From: JBBSDP01 sp963754335
GTDB lineage: Bacteria; Planctomycetota; Phycisphaerae; Tepidisphaerales; Tepidisphaeraceae
Direction: 5' to 3'
Assembly (NCBI GenBank): GCA_963754335.1
Contig: CAVWFQ010000001.1
Span: forward strand, 367,771-431,770
DNA length: 64,000 nucleotides
Positions within the stretch are counted from its first letter, which is position 1, and each line of letters begins with the position of its first letter. Of this stretch, positions 45,673 through 54,863 are shown piece by piece. The position numbers and the translations under genes are program-made. The notes under the pieces are model-generated. The model was not told the DNA's origin. It was given only the letters and a program-made list of their open reading frames with translations, and searched no databases.

Positions 45673-45870
45673 ATGCATCCGCCACCAGCGATACAAGAGG
45701 TTGTCGTTGTGCGTACTCCAGCCGGAAAAGGCGTGGAGTACTTCCCTGATCGCCTTCGCGTCATCGGTACGATGCGTGTCCGCGAAACGCACGATGACGG
45801 ATACATCATCACCGTCTTCGACATGACTGCGGAAAGCGTGACGCCGGCGACCAGCCCCTCCGTGCCGTGA
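45673..45870 (+). pseudogene. C-terminal fragment of a DUF3299-type protein
   Basis: 65 codons reading 'MHPPPAIQEVVVVRTPAGKG', 'VEYFPDRLRVIGTMRVRETH' and 'DDGYIITVFDMTAESVTPA'. This resembles the end of DUF3299 lipoproteins ('..PPPP.NQ.V.V......Y.PD.L.V.GTL.V.E...DGY..S.F.M.AE.V'). The N-terminal part is absent. Probably a relic. Confidence 0.5.
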
Positions 45871-45977
45871 TCAATCGCGTTACAAACTAGCCAATTTGAT
45901 TGCGAAATTGTCCCTATTACAGAATGCCTCAGCGCCCGGCTATATTGCCAGCCGAGGGAAACGATTGGAGGCCAGCC

Positions 45978-47150
45978 ATGTTTCGAAATGAATTCTTGCG
46001 CGTTCTCCTGTTGACGAGCGCGATGATCGGCGTTTTCACAATCCCCGCGGGGATTGTTCACGCTCAGGATGCGCCGTACGCGCCGCTCGGCATGGATGAT
46101 CTGGAGAATCTCGCCGGGCCGGTGGCGCTGTATCCGGATGCGGTGCTGGCCCAGGTGCTGACCGCCTCCACGTATCCGCTCGACGTGGTTGCCGCCGCCC
46201 AGTGGCTCGACGCCGGCAACAATCCGGCGACCGTCGACAGCCAACCCTGGGACGACAGCGTCAAGGGGCTGATCAACTTCCCCGACATCCTGCATTACAT
46301 GGCCTCGAACGTCGATTGGATGAACTCCCTTGGCGACGCTTTCATCAATCAGTCCGCCGACGTGATGACGGCTGTTCAGGATCTGCGGGCCGAGGCGCTC
46401 TCGAACGGAAGCCTCGTCAGCGACGATAATCAGCAGGTCGTTCAGAACGGCAACATCATCCAGATCATTCCGGCCAATCCGGAGACGATTTATATTCCGA
46501 TTTACGATCCGGCCGTGATCTACGTCCGGCGTACGCCGTTGCGATTCGATCATGGATATCGCGTCGGCCTCTGGCTCGACCACGATCTGGACTGGGTGGA
46601 TCACCGCATTTACACGGGCAACTGGGGCGCTAATCGCCCCTGGTGGCATCCGGAAGTTCGCGGCGGACATCCAACGCTCGACTACACCCGAATTCGTCCC
46701 GGCGATTTCCACGCGACCGGCGCGGTTCGAAGCAACGCCTGGCAGCGCGACGAACATCGGCCGGCGCCCGTATTTCCCGTCCACGCGCCGGTTCGTCCGC
46801 CGGACCGGCGTCCCGGAACCGGGTATCCGCCTTCCGCCCGCGCGGAAGTGCATGCGCCGGCCCGGCCGGAAGAACATGCGCCCGCCCGCCCCGAGGAACA
46901 TGCACCCGCGCATCCTCCGCCGCCGGAACGCACGCCCGAGCACGCTGCTCCAGCGCCGCGTCCCGCTCCCGAAGCCCACCCGGCTCCAGCCGCCCCGCGC
47001 GATGTGCGCGGAGCGGTGGAAGCGCGCAACAGCCAGCGCGGCTCTGAAAGCCGCGCCCGGGCAACCCCCGCTCCTGCTCGTCCCGCGCCGGCTCCCGCCG
47101 CTCGGCCCAGCGAGCCGGCGCACGGCGGCGCAGGCGGAGAACATCGCTAA
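45978..47150 (+). CDS. DUF3300 protein with Pro/Ala/His-rich tail
   Basis: 390 residues. GGAGG lies 6 nt before ATG 45978; signal peptide 'MFRNEFLRVLLLTSAMIGVF'. DUF3300 domain: 'LENLAGPVALYPDAVLAQVL', 'AAQWLDAGNNPATVDSQPWD', 'VKGLINFPDILHYMASNVDW' and 'PETIYIPIYDPAVIYV'. The last 150 residues are low-complexity with a tandem word 'ARPEEHAP' and Ala/Pro/His runs. Usually paired with DUF2950, as here (next gene). Function unknown; likely periplasmic or envelope. Confidence 0.9.
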   Translation: MFRNEFLRVLLLTSAMIGVFTIPAGIVHAQDAPYAPLGMDDLENLAGPVALYPDAVLAQVLTASTYPLDVVAAAQWLDAGNNPATVDSQPWDDSVKGLINFPDILHYMASNVDWMNSLGDAFINQSADVMTAVQDLRAEALSNGSLVSDDNQQVVQNGNIIQIIPANPETIYIPIYDPAVIYVRRTPLRFDHGYRVGLWLDHDLDWVDHRIYTGNWGANRPWWHPEVRGGHPTLDYTRIRPGDFHATGAVRSNAWQRDEHRPAPVFPVHAPVRPPDRRPGTGYPPSARAEVHAPARPEEHAPARPEEHAPAHPPPPERTPEHAAPAPRPAPEAHPAPAAPRDVRGAVEARNSQRGSESRARATPAPARPAPAPAARPSEPAHGGAGGEHR

Positions 47151-47269
47151 GGCGCCCCGCAGGCCGACAACATCTGGCCAATCGACGGAGCTCAGATCAA
47201 AACGAGGAAAGTGACATGAATCCCTCTCATTGCCCCTGCGTTTACGATGAACAAGGCTCAAAGAACAAC

Positions 47270-47330
47270 GTGGCACGTGCGTCTCGCCCGTGCGCGTCCT
47301 ACACCAACACGGGCGGGACGCCGGTGCCAC
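47270..47330. repeat. HGRDARAT-type palindrome at the DUF2950 start
   Basis: GTGGCACGTGCGTCTCGCCC and inverse GGGCGGGACGCCGGTGCCAC with a loop of about 20 nt. The GTG start proposed for the DUF2950 gene (47324) is inside the right arm. Confidence 0.8.
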
Positions 47331-48314
47331 GAAAACTCGCGGCGATGTGCTTGATGTTCGCGGTCGCCGCAGTGGTCGGATGTTCGCATCAATCCGCGCC
47401 TTCCGAACCACCCAGGTCGCCCTTGACAACCCAGGCGGCGAACGATTCCGCCGCCGTCCCTGGATCCGGACAGGAGCAGTTCCAAACGCCCCAGGATGCC
47501 GCCGCGGCTCTCAAGAAGGCCGTAGACGCAGGAGATCGACGGCAACTCATCGGGATCTTTGGAAACGAGGGGCGGCAACTGATCCTCACCGGCGATCGCG
47601 TCCAGGAAGACAACGATATGCAGGCGTTTGCCAGCCGCATGTCTGAACAGACGCGCGTCGAGCTTCCCTCACCTGATAGAGCGGTGCTCTACATCGGCGA
47701 CACAGAATTGGCCGTTTCCAATTCCGATCGTCAAAAGCGGGGACAAATGGTTTTTCGATACGGTCGCCGGAAAAGACGAATTGCTGAATCGCCGCATCGG
47801 CGAAAATGAATTGAGCGCGATCGCCGTCTGCCGCGCCTATGTGGCCGCCCAGAAGGAATATGCCAGCAAAGCACGCGAGGGAGACGCTGGACAATACGCG
47901 ATGCACTTCAAGAGCGCGGAGGGAAAAAAGGACGGGCTTTACTGGCCCGTCGCTTCCGGCGAGCCGCTCAGCCCCATGGGCCCGCTTGTCGCCGAGGCGC
48001 AGCTTGAGGGCTATAGCAAAGTTCCTCCGACGAGCCGGCGGCAGGCATATCTTGGCTACTACTTTCATATTCTGACAGCGCAGGGAGATGCCGCTCCGGG
48101 AGGGAAAATGAGTTATGTCGACGATGGACGCCTCACGAAAGGATTCGCACTGATCGCGTGGCCGGATAAGTGGGGCTCATCCGGAATCATGAGCTTTATG
48201 GTGAATCAGGACGGAAAGGTTTATGAGAAAAACCTTGGCGAGGATACAGAGAATCTGGTGAAGGCGATCATGGAATACAATCCCGACAGTACTTGGGAGT
48301 TGGTAAAGGACTGA
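47324..48314 (+). CDS. DUF2950 lipoprotein, one frame shift
   Basis: From GTG 47324 the chain reads 'MPRKLAAMCLMFAVAAVVGC', a good lipoprotein signal; a start at 47216 would only translate the palindrome. DUF2950 domain: 'FQTPQDAAAALKKAVDAGDR', 'ELPSPDRAVLYIGD', then a frame change near 47700-47706 and 'QNWPFPIPIVKSGDKWFFDT', 'AGKDELLNRRIGENELSAIA', 'VCRAYVAAQKEYA', 'GYYFHILTAQGDAAPGG', 'FALIAWPDKWGSSGIMSFMV'. About 330 residues. Neighbour of DUF3300, a common pairing. Function unknown. Confidence 0.88.
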
Positions 48315-48959
48315 TCCCAACCTCCCGGCTTTCGCAGCAAACGCGTGAGTCTTCTGCCAACTCGATCGCCACCGCTACTTTTCGATTATGGTCGTCCGTC
48401 GAAACGACGATCCGACATAATCCGACATAATCCGACACTTTTCGGCCCTATGTGACATAATATTGCTGCCGTTATCAATATAATCGGTTCATTCGTTTAT
48501 CACTTCCGGCCAGCCATAGCATCGATCGTAGCAGCGGCGAAGCTCGCGACCGGACCGCAATGCCGGGTTCGTGCGGCAACCTCCGTCCAAGCCCAGGGAT
48601 TGAGGAAGTAGCCGCCGCTTCCGCGCATCTTGTTTTCGACCGCTCGACAAATCGTCCGCCGTCCGCCGCCATCCCTGGGATCCTCGGGCGCTGAATTTCC
48701 CCGAAGACAAATTGAGTCGTCTCTTCGATCAGCGCGACCCACGCGGCGATCGTTTCTTCATTCACTTCCAGCGGAAGGCGCCGCCGCTTGCGGCTTCGCG
48801 GAAGAGCCGCCGTCCCTGCCGCCACGGATCCTCCGTCCGTTTGCTCATCTGGGTGAAATAATCAACCGCCCCCCGGCTTGACCCTTCAGGACCCGCGTCG
48901 GCTCTTCCGCGAAGCCGGCGAGCGGCGAAAAGGTTCACGTTCATCGCGTGGCCGGCGTC
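48315..48959. other. 645-bp region without a secure gene
   Basis: Contains a three-fold tandem 10-bp repeat (48410-48439) and a hairpin GTCGT/ACGAC (48391-48407). On the minus strand 48475-48944 has patchy open frames ('SKRTEDPWRQGRRLFREAAS', 'VNEETIAAWVALIEETTQFV') that might be one broken gene of about 150 residues, but I recognise no family. Confidence 0.4.
48410..48439. repeat. three tandem 10-bp ATCCGACATA repeats
   Basis: Two exact copies and a third ending ACT instead of ATA, period exactly 10, so on one face of the helix. A related 'tgtgacataata' follows at 48451. No promoter identified. Confidence 0.7.
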
Positions 48960-50133
48960 TTATTGCACGATGGCATATTTCGTCTGGGTGATCGTCGCGT
49001 TGAAACCGCCCACGTTGTTGCTCCATTCGTGGCCGTCCATGGTGCCGAGGAAGAGCCGGGTCGCATTGGCGGGGACGACGAAGGTCTGTGTCGCGCCGCC
49101 ACTCGTCAGACCCGTGCCGGCGTAGAAGGTTTGCTGCAGGTCCGGACTCAATGAGGTGTAGTCTCGTTCGGTTTGCGTGCTGAAGTCGAGCATGGCGGCG
49201 GTCGTCGAAGGATTATCCGGAACGCTGTTGGTCAGGAAGACGCCGATGATTGCATTGTGGGGGGCGGTGATGCTCGACATCCCGTGCTCAGAGGGGACGG
49301 TGCCGGTTGCCGCCCAGTCGTAGGTATTGGAGATTCCCGCGCTGCTGGTGCCGTCGGCGTTGTACATGGAAAGCGTCGGGTCGTTCGAGCCCTGGCCGGA
49401 AACATTGGTCAGCGTAATGGTGGACCCCGGCGTCACGGTAATGGCGACCTGAATCGGAGAGTTATACGCCTGGCCGCTGGAAGCCGAGCCCCCGGCCGGG
49501 TTGGCGATGTCGTGTTGCCACGGATGCACGGAATTGACCTGCGGTCCCTGATAACCCGAGTCGGTCACGCTTGCGATCGTCCCGGTCGGCTCGCCTGCGA
49601 GCCAGGGGTTGCCCGTTGTGGGGACGTACGCCGTGGCGGACTGCTGCGTTCGCAAAGCGACCGCGGAACAAGTGACATCGCACGTTGAAACTCCAATCGC
49701 GCCTCCGAAAGTGAGGGAGATGGCGTTGCTGGTGGCTTTGGTTCGGCGTGCATACACGCGGACGGCGTTGGCCTGCGAAAATTGGGCCGCCGTGAGGACG
49801 GTAAAGTTACTGGCGCTGACCCAGTTCAGAAATTGAACGTCGGTGGTGCTGCTCAGTGAGACCGCCGTGCCGTCGCACGTGTTAGCTGACGCTGAGGCGA
49901 CGGCGGCGTTGATCGCTGACGTCCGGCCGCTGGATAAATTCTCGGCCGCCGCCAGCGCCGCGGCCTTTGCCACATGGCGCAGACAGGTCTTGGCAAACTG
50001 GCAGGCGCGCCACGTCAACCCCGAGCGAGCAGAACCCCATCGTGACGGTCATCGCGACAGCCAGATAAACCACCGCCATGCCGCGGCGGCGCGAGATCAA
50101 ATCCGTCTTGCAATTTTTTGCTTTTCGTCTCAT
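48960..50133 (-). CDS. TadG-like protein with lectin-like C-terminus, one frame shift
   Basis: Starts 'MRRKAKNCKTDLISRRRGMA' with the TadE/G hydrophobic segment 'VVYLAVAMTVTMGFCSLGVD'. The frame is lost near 50000-50010 and resumes as 'CQFAKTCLRHVAKAAALAAA', the usual TadG continuation. The long C-terminal part is a beta-rich exported domain: 'NSPIQVAITVTPGSTITLTN', 'HNAIIGVFLTNSVPDN' and 'ATRLFLGTMDGHEWSNNVGG', which resembles PA-IL-type sugar-binding sandwiches. About 390 residues. Tad pili mediate surface attachment; here the tail may bind sugars. No other tad genes are in the window. Confidence 0.75.
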
Positions 50134-50331
50134 TGTTCCATCCGTAAAATCGCTCGAATTGGCCCGTCAGTTGACCTTCGAATCCGAGCAATAACCTGTA
50201 ATTCCATTCTTCGTATTCAATTCAACTTCCACTTCGTCAAGAAAGGGTTCAATTAAAAACGGTTATTCCGCGCGACAGTGTGCCTGAAGCCCCTTACAAG
50301 GCGGAGGAATGATTTATCGGACGAAAGCGGT

Positions 50332-51074
50332 TCAGGAAGGATGCATGAAAACGATCAGGACAATGCTGACCAGATTGATCCCGATTATGACAAGGGCCAC
50401 GATCCCCGCAAATTTCCAGAACGAACGCTGCGCCTCGAGCGCCGCTTCCAGATCCGCGCTGCTCCCGCTTTGAGCCAGCTTTCCGATGCTTGAAGAATAT
50501 TTGCCGAGAAAGAGCGCGGGAACGGCGTAGAGCGCGCCCATTCCGAGATAAAGAATCACGGCAATCATCAATCCGATCCCGATACGTCCCCCCATCAGCT
50601 TCGCGCCCAGCACCAGGAAGCCGATCGCCCCGAGCACAATGAATCCGGCGACAATGAACAGCAGGATCGAGAAGAGGAGCACCCAGGGCTTGGTCTGGCG
50701 GAGAAATTCGACGCTGCGCTGCGTGGCCGGAATTCCTTCGCCTCCCTGACTCGGATGGGCGACCGGCGCCGCCGATTCAGTTGGCGCGGCGGCTTGTTCG
50801 TCATACGCCTCCGCCGGCGGCTCTTCGGGAGGATATTCCTCGGAAGGCGCAGCGGGCTCGGCGCGGGCAAAGGCTCAGGCGCCGCGGCGGGCGCACTGGC
50901 CGGCGCTCCGAAAACGAGGCCGCGAATGCGTCCCGCCGGCGCCCACTCCGGGAGCGACTGATTCCAGACCAGGTCCTCGCGCGTAATGCTTCCGGCGGCG
51001 GCCAGCGCCTTGAGCTGCGACCCGGATACCGGGCCCATCTGCTGTCCGTCCTGCGTGTAATACCACTCCGCCAT
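50332..51074 (-). CDS. GYF-domain membrane protein, one frame shift
   Basis: N-terminal GYF_2 domain 'MAEWYYTQDGQQMGPVSGSQ' and 'REDLVWNQSLPEWAPAG'. The frame changes near 50860-50870 in the Pro/Ala linker and continues 'RAEPAAPSEEYPPEEPPAEA' and 'SVEFLRQTKPWVLLFSILLF', then three hydrophobic helices and an Asp/Glu-rich 'SSADLEAALEAQRSFWKF' as in DUF5362. About 247 residues. GYF domains bind proline-rich peptides; the membrane part is uncharacterised. Confidence 0.8.
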
Positions 51075-51189
51075 GACGCCTCCAGAAAGCTTCTCGCGCG
51101 ACCTGTTTCCTCGATCCTACGACGATTTCACGAATTCGTAAAAGTCAGACGAACTTGCAACGTCTTGTACTGCCCTGTCGCACAGACGT

Positions 51190-51768
51190 CTACTTTGAGT
51201 GCAAATGATGATGATGGAGAAAGAGAATGATCAGCGCCGCCACCAGAAGTGGCAGCGCCGCCAGCAGCGACAGTGCAAGTCGACCGCGCCAGTGCGCCGG
51301 CGACTGGAGTGCGACGTCAGCGCCGTGTGCCGCTTCGACCGCCGGCTGAAAGTGGAGGTCCGCCAGTTGTCGCGCCGGAATCGGCGTCTTATCGTCCGGC
51401 GGCCAGACCTGGGCATCGAGATTCAATTTCCCCGACGCCGCCAGTCTTTGCAGAATGGGCAACGGAATCGGCCCAAAGGTCCGACCCTCCTGTCGGTAAA
51501 AGTACTTCCGCACCGCTTCCGCCGGGGATGGCAATGGCGGACGCCGATCGATTGTCCGCACCAGCGTCGCCGCGACCGGGGCTGCACCGCCGGCAGCCGG
51601 AGCAAACAGTTCCGAATGTGTTCCCGCCGCGGCCCAGGCCGTCCCATCGGCCGACAGTTCGTGAATCCTCGAGAGAGCCCCCCGGCGCACCATCGTCCGC
51701 AGCGCCGGCAATTCATACGGCCCCGTCACCGATCCGCGCATCCGCACATAAAAGCTCAGCTCACCCAC
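51190..51768 (-). CDS. protein with two GYF domains and a His-rich membrane tail
   Basis: 192 residues. First GYF_2-like domain 'MGELSFYVRMRGSVTGPYEL' and 'HELSADGTAWAAAGTH'; second 'KYFYRQEGRTFGPIPLPILQ' and 'DAQVWPPDDKTPIPARQL'. A C-terminal transmembrane helix 'LLAALPLLVAALIILFL' ends with HHHHLHSK. The doubled domain suggests a scaffold on the cytoplasmic face for two proline-rich partners. Neighbour of a single-GYF protein on the same strand, 115 nt apart. Intact. Confidence 0.82.
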   Translation of the reverse strand: MGELSFYVRMRGSVTGPYELPALRTMVRRGALSRIHELSADGTAWAAAGTHSELFAPAAGGAAPVAATLVRTIDRRPPLPSPAEAVRKYFYRQEGRTFGPIPLPILQRLAASGKLNLDAQVWPPDDKTPIPARQLADLHFQPAVEAAHGADVALQSPAHWRGRLALSLLAALPLLVAALIILFLHHHHLHSK

Positions 51769-51815
51769 AACGCAACGCCTCGAATCAGGGGTAAGGGTTC
51801 AGGGTTTAGAGTTCA

Positions 51816-51874
<59 letters not shown>

Positions 51875-51926
51875 TCTAAATTCCGTCCTTCTTCTGGCTC
51901 CTGGCTTCTGCCTCCTCTCTCCCAAC

Positions 51927-52454
51927 TCACGCCGGCCGCAGTTCCCAATCAATATTGAATTCATCGCAGACCGCCCCCAGTTTTTCGCGAAGCGATCGAA
52001 TCGCCGCTCCGCGCAGGACCGCCAGGATCAGCTCCATCTCAAATAGCTGCGCTCCGGTATACGGGGCCGGCGTCAGATGCGTGTCCAGACTTTCGATATT
52101 CACCTGCATCTCCCGCAACGCGTGAGAAACGCGATGCACGAGTCCCGGCTGATCGATGGCGGTCGCCACCAGCCGATAGGGCATCGCCGTCGATGCCGTG
52201 GCGACGTGTTCCTGTTTTGCCGGGCGCAATTCGACATGCAGCCGGCTGTTCTGCGCCATGGCTCCGAGGTCCGCCCGGAGCCGATCGTGAGCCGCCTCCT
52301 CCCCGGCGACCAGCACCATCATCGCGAACTGCCCGCGCAGGTTGACCATTCGGCTGTCTTCGATGTTTCCTCCCCGATCGAAGATGAATCGCGACACCTC
52401 ATCCACCAATCCGGGCCGATCCGTTCCAACCGCAGTGAAAATCGCGTGTGCCAT
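51927..52454 (-). CDS. GcvR-like double ACT-domain regulator
   Basis: 175 residues from ATG 52454 ('MAHAIFTAVGTDRPGLVDEV'). First ACT domain ends near 'FAMMVLVAGEEAAHDRLRAD', second begins 'MPYRLVATAIDQPGLVHRVS' with 'EMQVNIESLDTHL'. Both have the D-x-P-G-L-V ligand turn. The layout matches GcvR-type glycine-cleavage repressors, which bind an amino acid and a partner regulator; no gcv genes are adjacent, so the role is inferred. Intact. Confidence 0.8.
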   Translation of the reverse strand: MAHAIFTAVGTDRPGLVDEVSRFIFDRGGNIEDSRMVNLRGQFAMMVLVAGEEAAHDRLRADLGAMAQNSRLHVELRPAKQEHVATASTAMPYRLVATAIDQPGLVHRVSHALREMQVNIESLDTHLTPAPYTGAQLFEMELILAVLRGAAIRSLREKLGAVCDEFNIDWELRPA

Positions 52455-52792
52455 GGATAGAGCGTAAAACACCGCAAGAAAAAAAGAAATGAAGCACTTC
52501 CCCCGCGCCCCCGCCGGAGTGGCGACTTCAGTCGCCACTGTTGAGATGTCGTATCAGAAAGCAACCCCCGACGCCCGTTCTTCTTTTGCCGCCAATACAA
52601 GAAACGAGCTTTTCTCAATCAAACGGGACAAGGCGGCGGCGGGAATGCGGCCGGCGATCCGCGAAGCCGCGAGCGGCATTCAATGCGCTGCGCCTCGTGC
52701 GACTTTCGGTTTCGCGGCGCATCGAAGCAGTAGAGCAATTCCAAAGACTGACTGACGCTTCAGTGGACGACTGCCGATGGAGGAACCTGGCC
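52455..52792. other. 338-bp intergenic region with a short palindrome
   Basis: AGTGGCGAC, loop TTCA, GTCGCCACT at 52518-52539 is the only structure seen. Between divergent genes. Confidence 0.6.
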
Positions 52793-53449
52793 ATGACCAA
52801 ATTGTGCGCACTGCTCATCACCGGAACCGTGTGGGCGGCGGTTGCTTCGGTTGTGCCGAATCGATCGCAGCCGGAGGAAAAACATGCCAGGGGCGCTGAA
52901 ACCGCGCCCAGCACGCAGCCGACATCGCTGGCATTGTTCGCCGGAGAGAAACCGGATGAATGGGAGAGTTACCAGAAGATGCACGCGTATATGCTGGATC
53001 GCTTTGTTCACAGTCCCGGACGCGGCCTGTCGAGAGTTCCACACATGCAGGATGCCGCTCGTTCCAAACGCATTTACGCCGACGGAACGCGTTATCTGGT
53101 CGGCCGGGTGCAGTTGATCAGCCTGAACGACGGAAAGGAGCCATTCGCCTACGTGACTCCGCTCGATGACGTCACCAAGAACCAGCTCCCCCACGCAGTG
53201 CATGTACCTCTGAACGATATGGCTTTGAGCGCATTGGATGAACTCAAGGCCGGCAAGGAAGTGGTCCTGACCGGAAGCGCCGACGGCCGCGAATTCATCG
53301 GGGCGGTTCGGGCAACCAGTACCTGCACGAAATGCCACGAGGTGGCGGAGGGGACGTTACTCGGGGCTTTTCGATATCCCCTCCAGCGTGAGCCGAAAGT
53401 CCTGCAACAGAAAATTGACGTGCTGAAAATTCTGCGATTGAAGAAATAA
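52793..53449 (+). CDS. secreted mono-heme cytochrome c-like protein
   Basis: 218 residues. GGAGG lies 9 nt before ATG 52793; signal peptide 'MTKLCALLITGTVWAAVASV'. A single CxxCH heme site in 'STCTKCHEVAEGTLLGAFRY' near the C-terminus. The rest ('YQKMHAYMLDRFVHSPG', 'GRVQLISLNDGKEPFAYVTP') is not a standard cytochrome fold and may be a substrate or dock domain. It could shuttle electrons in the periplasm. The neighbouring gene is a cytochrome P450 in the same direction, 45 nt away. Intact. Confidence 0.78.
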   Translation: MTKLCALLITGTVWAAVASVVPNRSQPEEKHARGAETAPSTQPTSLALFAGEKPDEWESYQKMHAYMLDRFVHSPGRGLSRVPHMQDAARSKRIYADGTRYLVGRVQLISLNDGKEPFAYVTPLDDVTKNQLPHAVHVPLNDMALSALDELKAGKEVVLTGSADGREFIGAVRATSTCTKCHEVAEGTLLGAFRYPLQREPKVLQQKIDVLKILRLKK

Positions 53450-53494
53450 GCCTCCTCCTTTACGACGCTTCCCGGTCCCCGTAGATTCGCCGGC

Positions 53495-54835
53495 ATGTCC
53501 CCCGCGGCGCCCAAGGGCCGATTTTTTTCCGGCCATCTTGTGGACTTCCGCGCGGACCGTCTCGGTTTCTTCACACATTGCGCCCGCACTTACGGCGACG
53601 CCGTACCGTTGCGTTTTCTGCATCGGCGTCTTTTGCTCATCAGCCACCCGGATCTGATCGAACAGGTGCTGGTGACGCAGGCGGCGAATTTCATCAAGCA
53701 TTTTGGCCTGCGGATCTACAAGCCGATCCTCGGAAATGGGCTGGTCACTTCCGAAGGCGCGTTCTGGCGGCGGCAGCGCAAGCTTTCGGCGCCGGCGTTT
53801 CAACCCGCCCGCCTCGCGTCCTACGCGCAGACTATGATCGAGGCGGCCGTGCGATTGCGCGATAATTGGGGACACGAGAAGCAGATCGAACAGGTCCGAG
53901 ATGTTCACGCCGACCTGATGTGGCTCACGCTTCAAACCGCCTGCTCGACGTTGTTTGGCGACGACGCGACGCTCGATCCGGAGGTGATCGGCCGCTCCAT
54001 TCACGATGGATTGGAAGCCATCGCGGTTCGGTTCAAACGGCCGATCCCCATCCCGGAGTGGGTTCCCCTGCCGTCAAATCGGCGTCTGCATCGCTCGCTG
54101 CGCCCGCTGAACGAAGCGGTCCGCGGCCTGATTGCCCGCAGCGGCCGCGCGCCCGAATCCGCCAATCTGTTGTCGGCCCTCCTGGCGAGCCGGGACGAAA
54201 ATGGGGCCGCCATGACCGACGCGCAACTTCTGGAAGAGGTGCGAACCCTTTTCCTGGCCGGCCACGAAACGACGGCACTGGCTCTGAGTTATTCGCTTTT
54301 TCTGCTCGCGATGCACCCCGACGCCCAGACGGCGCTTCAGGCAGAGTTGGCCTCGGTACTCGGCGAGCGGACCCCGGCCTTTGCGGACTTGCCGCGGCTC
54401 GACTACGTGCGAAAGGTGGTGCTCGAATCGATGCGCCTGTATCCGCCGGCCGATGTGCTCGGCCGCGAAGCGATCGCCGATTGTACGATCGGCGATATCC
54501 GCGTGAGAAAGGGAACGAGCGTTTTCATGAGCCAGTGGGTCATGCATCACGATCCACGTTATTTCACGGAGCCGGGCGCGTTCGATCCCGGCCGGTGGAC
54601 AATGGAATTCGAAGCGGCCCTGCCGCGATTTGCCTATTTTCCATTTGGCGGCGGCCCCCGCTTTTGCATCGGCCAATCGTTCGCCACAACCGAGGCGATC
54701 CTCGTCCTGGCGACGCTCTGCCAGCGCTACCGGTTCGCACCGGATCCTGATTTTGCATTGAAGTTATGGCCGAGCATCACCCTCCGCCCGCAAAATGGCG
54801 TGAGGCTGATTGTCAGGGATCGGCGATTTGATTAA
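53495..54835 (+). CDS. cytochrome P450
   Basis: 446 residues, soluble bacterial P450. Oxygen-binding I-helix 'LFLAGHETTALALSYSL', K-helix E311-x-x-R314 ('ESMR'), and the heme thiolate C391 in 'FPFGGGPRFCIGQSFA'. The first residues 'MSPAAPKGRFFSGHLVDFRA' have no signal peptide. It inserts one oxygen atom into a lipid- or terpene-like substrate that cannot be named; redox partners are not adjacent. Intact. Confidence 0.95.
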   Translation: MSPAAPKGRFFSGHLVDFRADRLGFFTHCARTYGDAVPLRFLHRRLLLISHPDLIEQVLVTQAANFIKHFGLRIYKPILGNGLVTSEGAFWRRQRKLSAPAFQPARLASYAQTMIEAAVRLRDNWGHEKQIEQVRDVHADLMWLTLQTACSTLFGDDATLDPEVIGRSIHDGLEAIAVRFKRPIPIPEWVPLPSNRRLHRSLRPLNEAVRGLIARSGRAPESANLLSALLASRDENGAAMTDAQLLEEVRTLFLAGHETTALALSYSLFLLAMHPDAQTALQAELASVLGERTPAFADLPRLDYVRKVVLESMRLYPPADVLGREAIADCTIGDIRVRKGTSVFMSQWVMHHDPRYFTEPGAFDPGRWTMEFEAALPRFAYFPFGGGPRFCIGQSFATTEAILVLATLCQRYRFAPDPDFALKLWPSITLRPQNGVRLIVRDRRFD

Positions 54836-54863
54836 TCGATATTCCGGATCTGCGTCGCGTCCA

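Noticed and set aside
45636..47429. 597-codon open frame on the minus strand
   Set aside because: It lies opposite the DUF3300 gene, which has a signal peptide, ribosome site and domain match; the antisense reading is Arg/Gly-rich without any motif.
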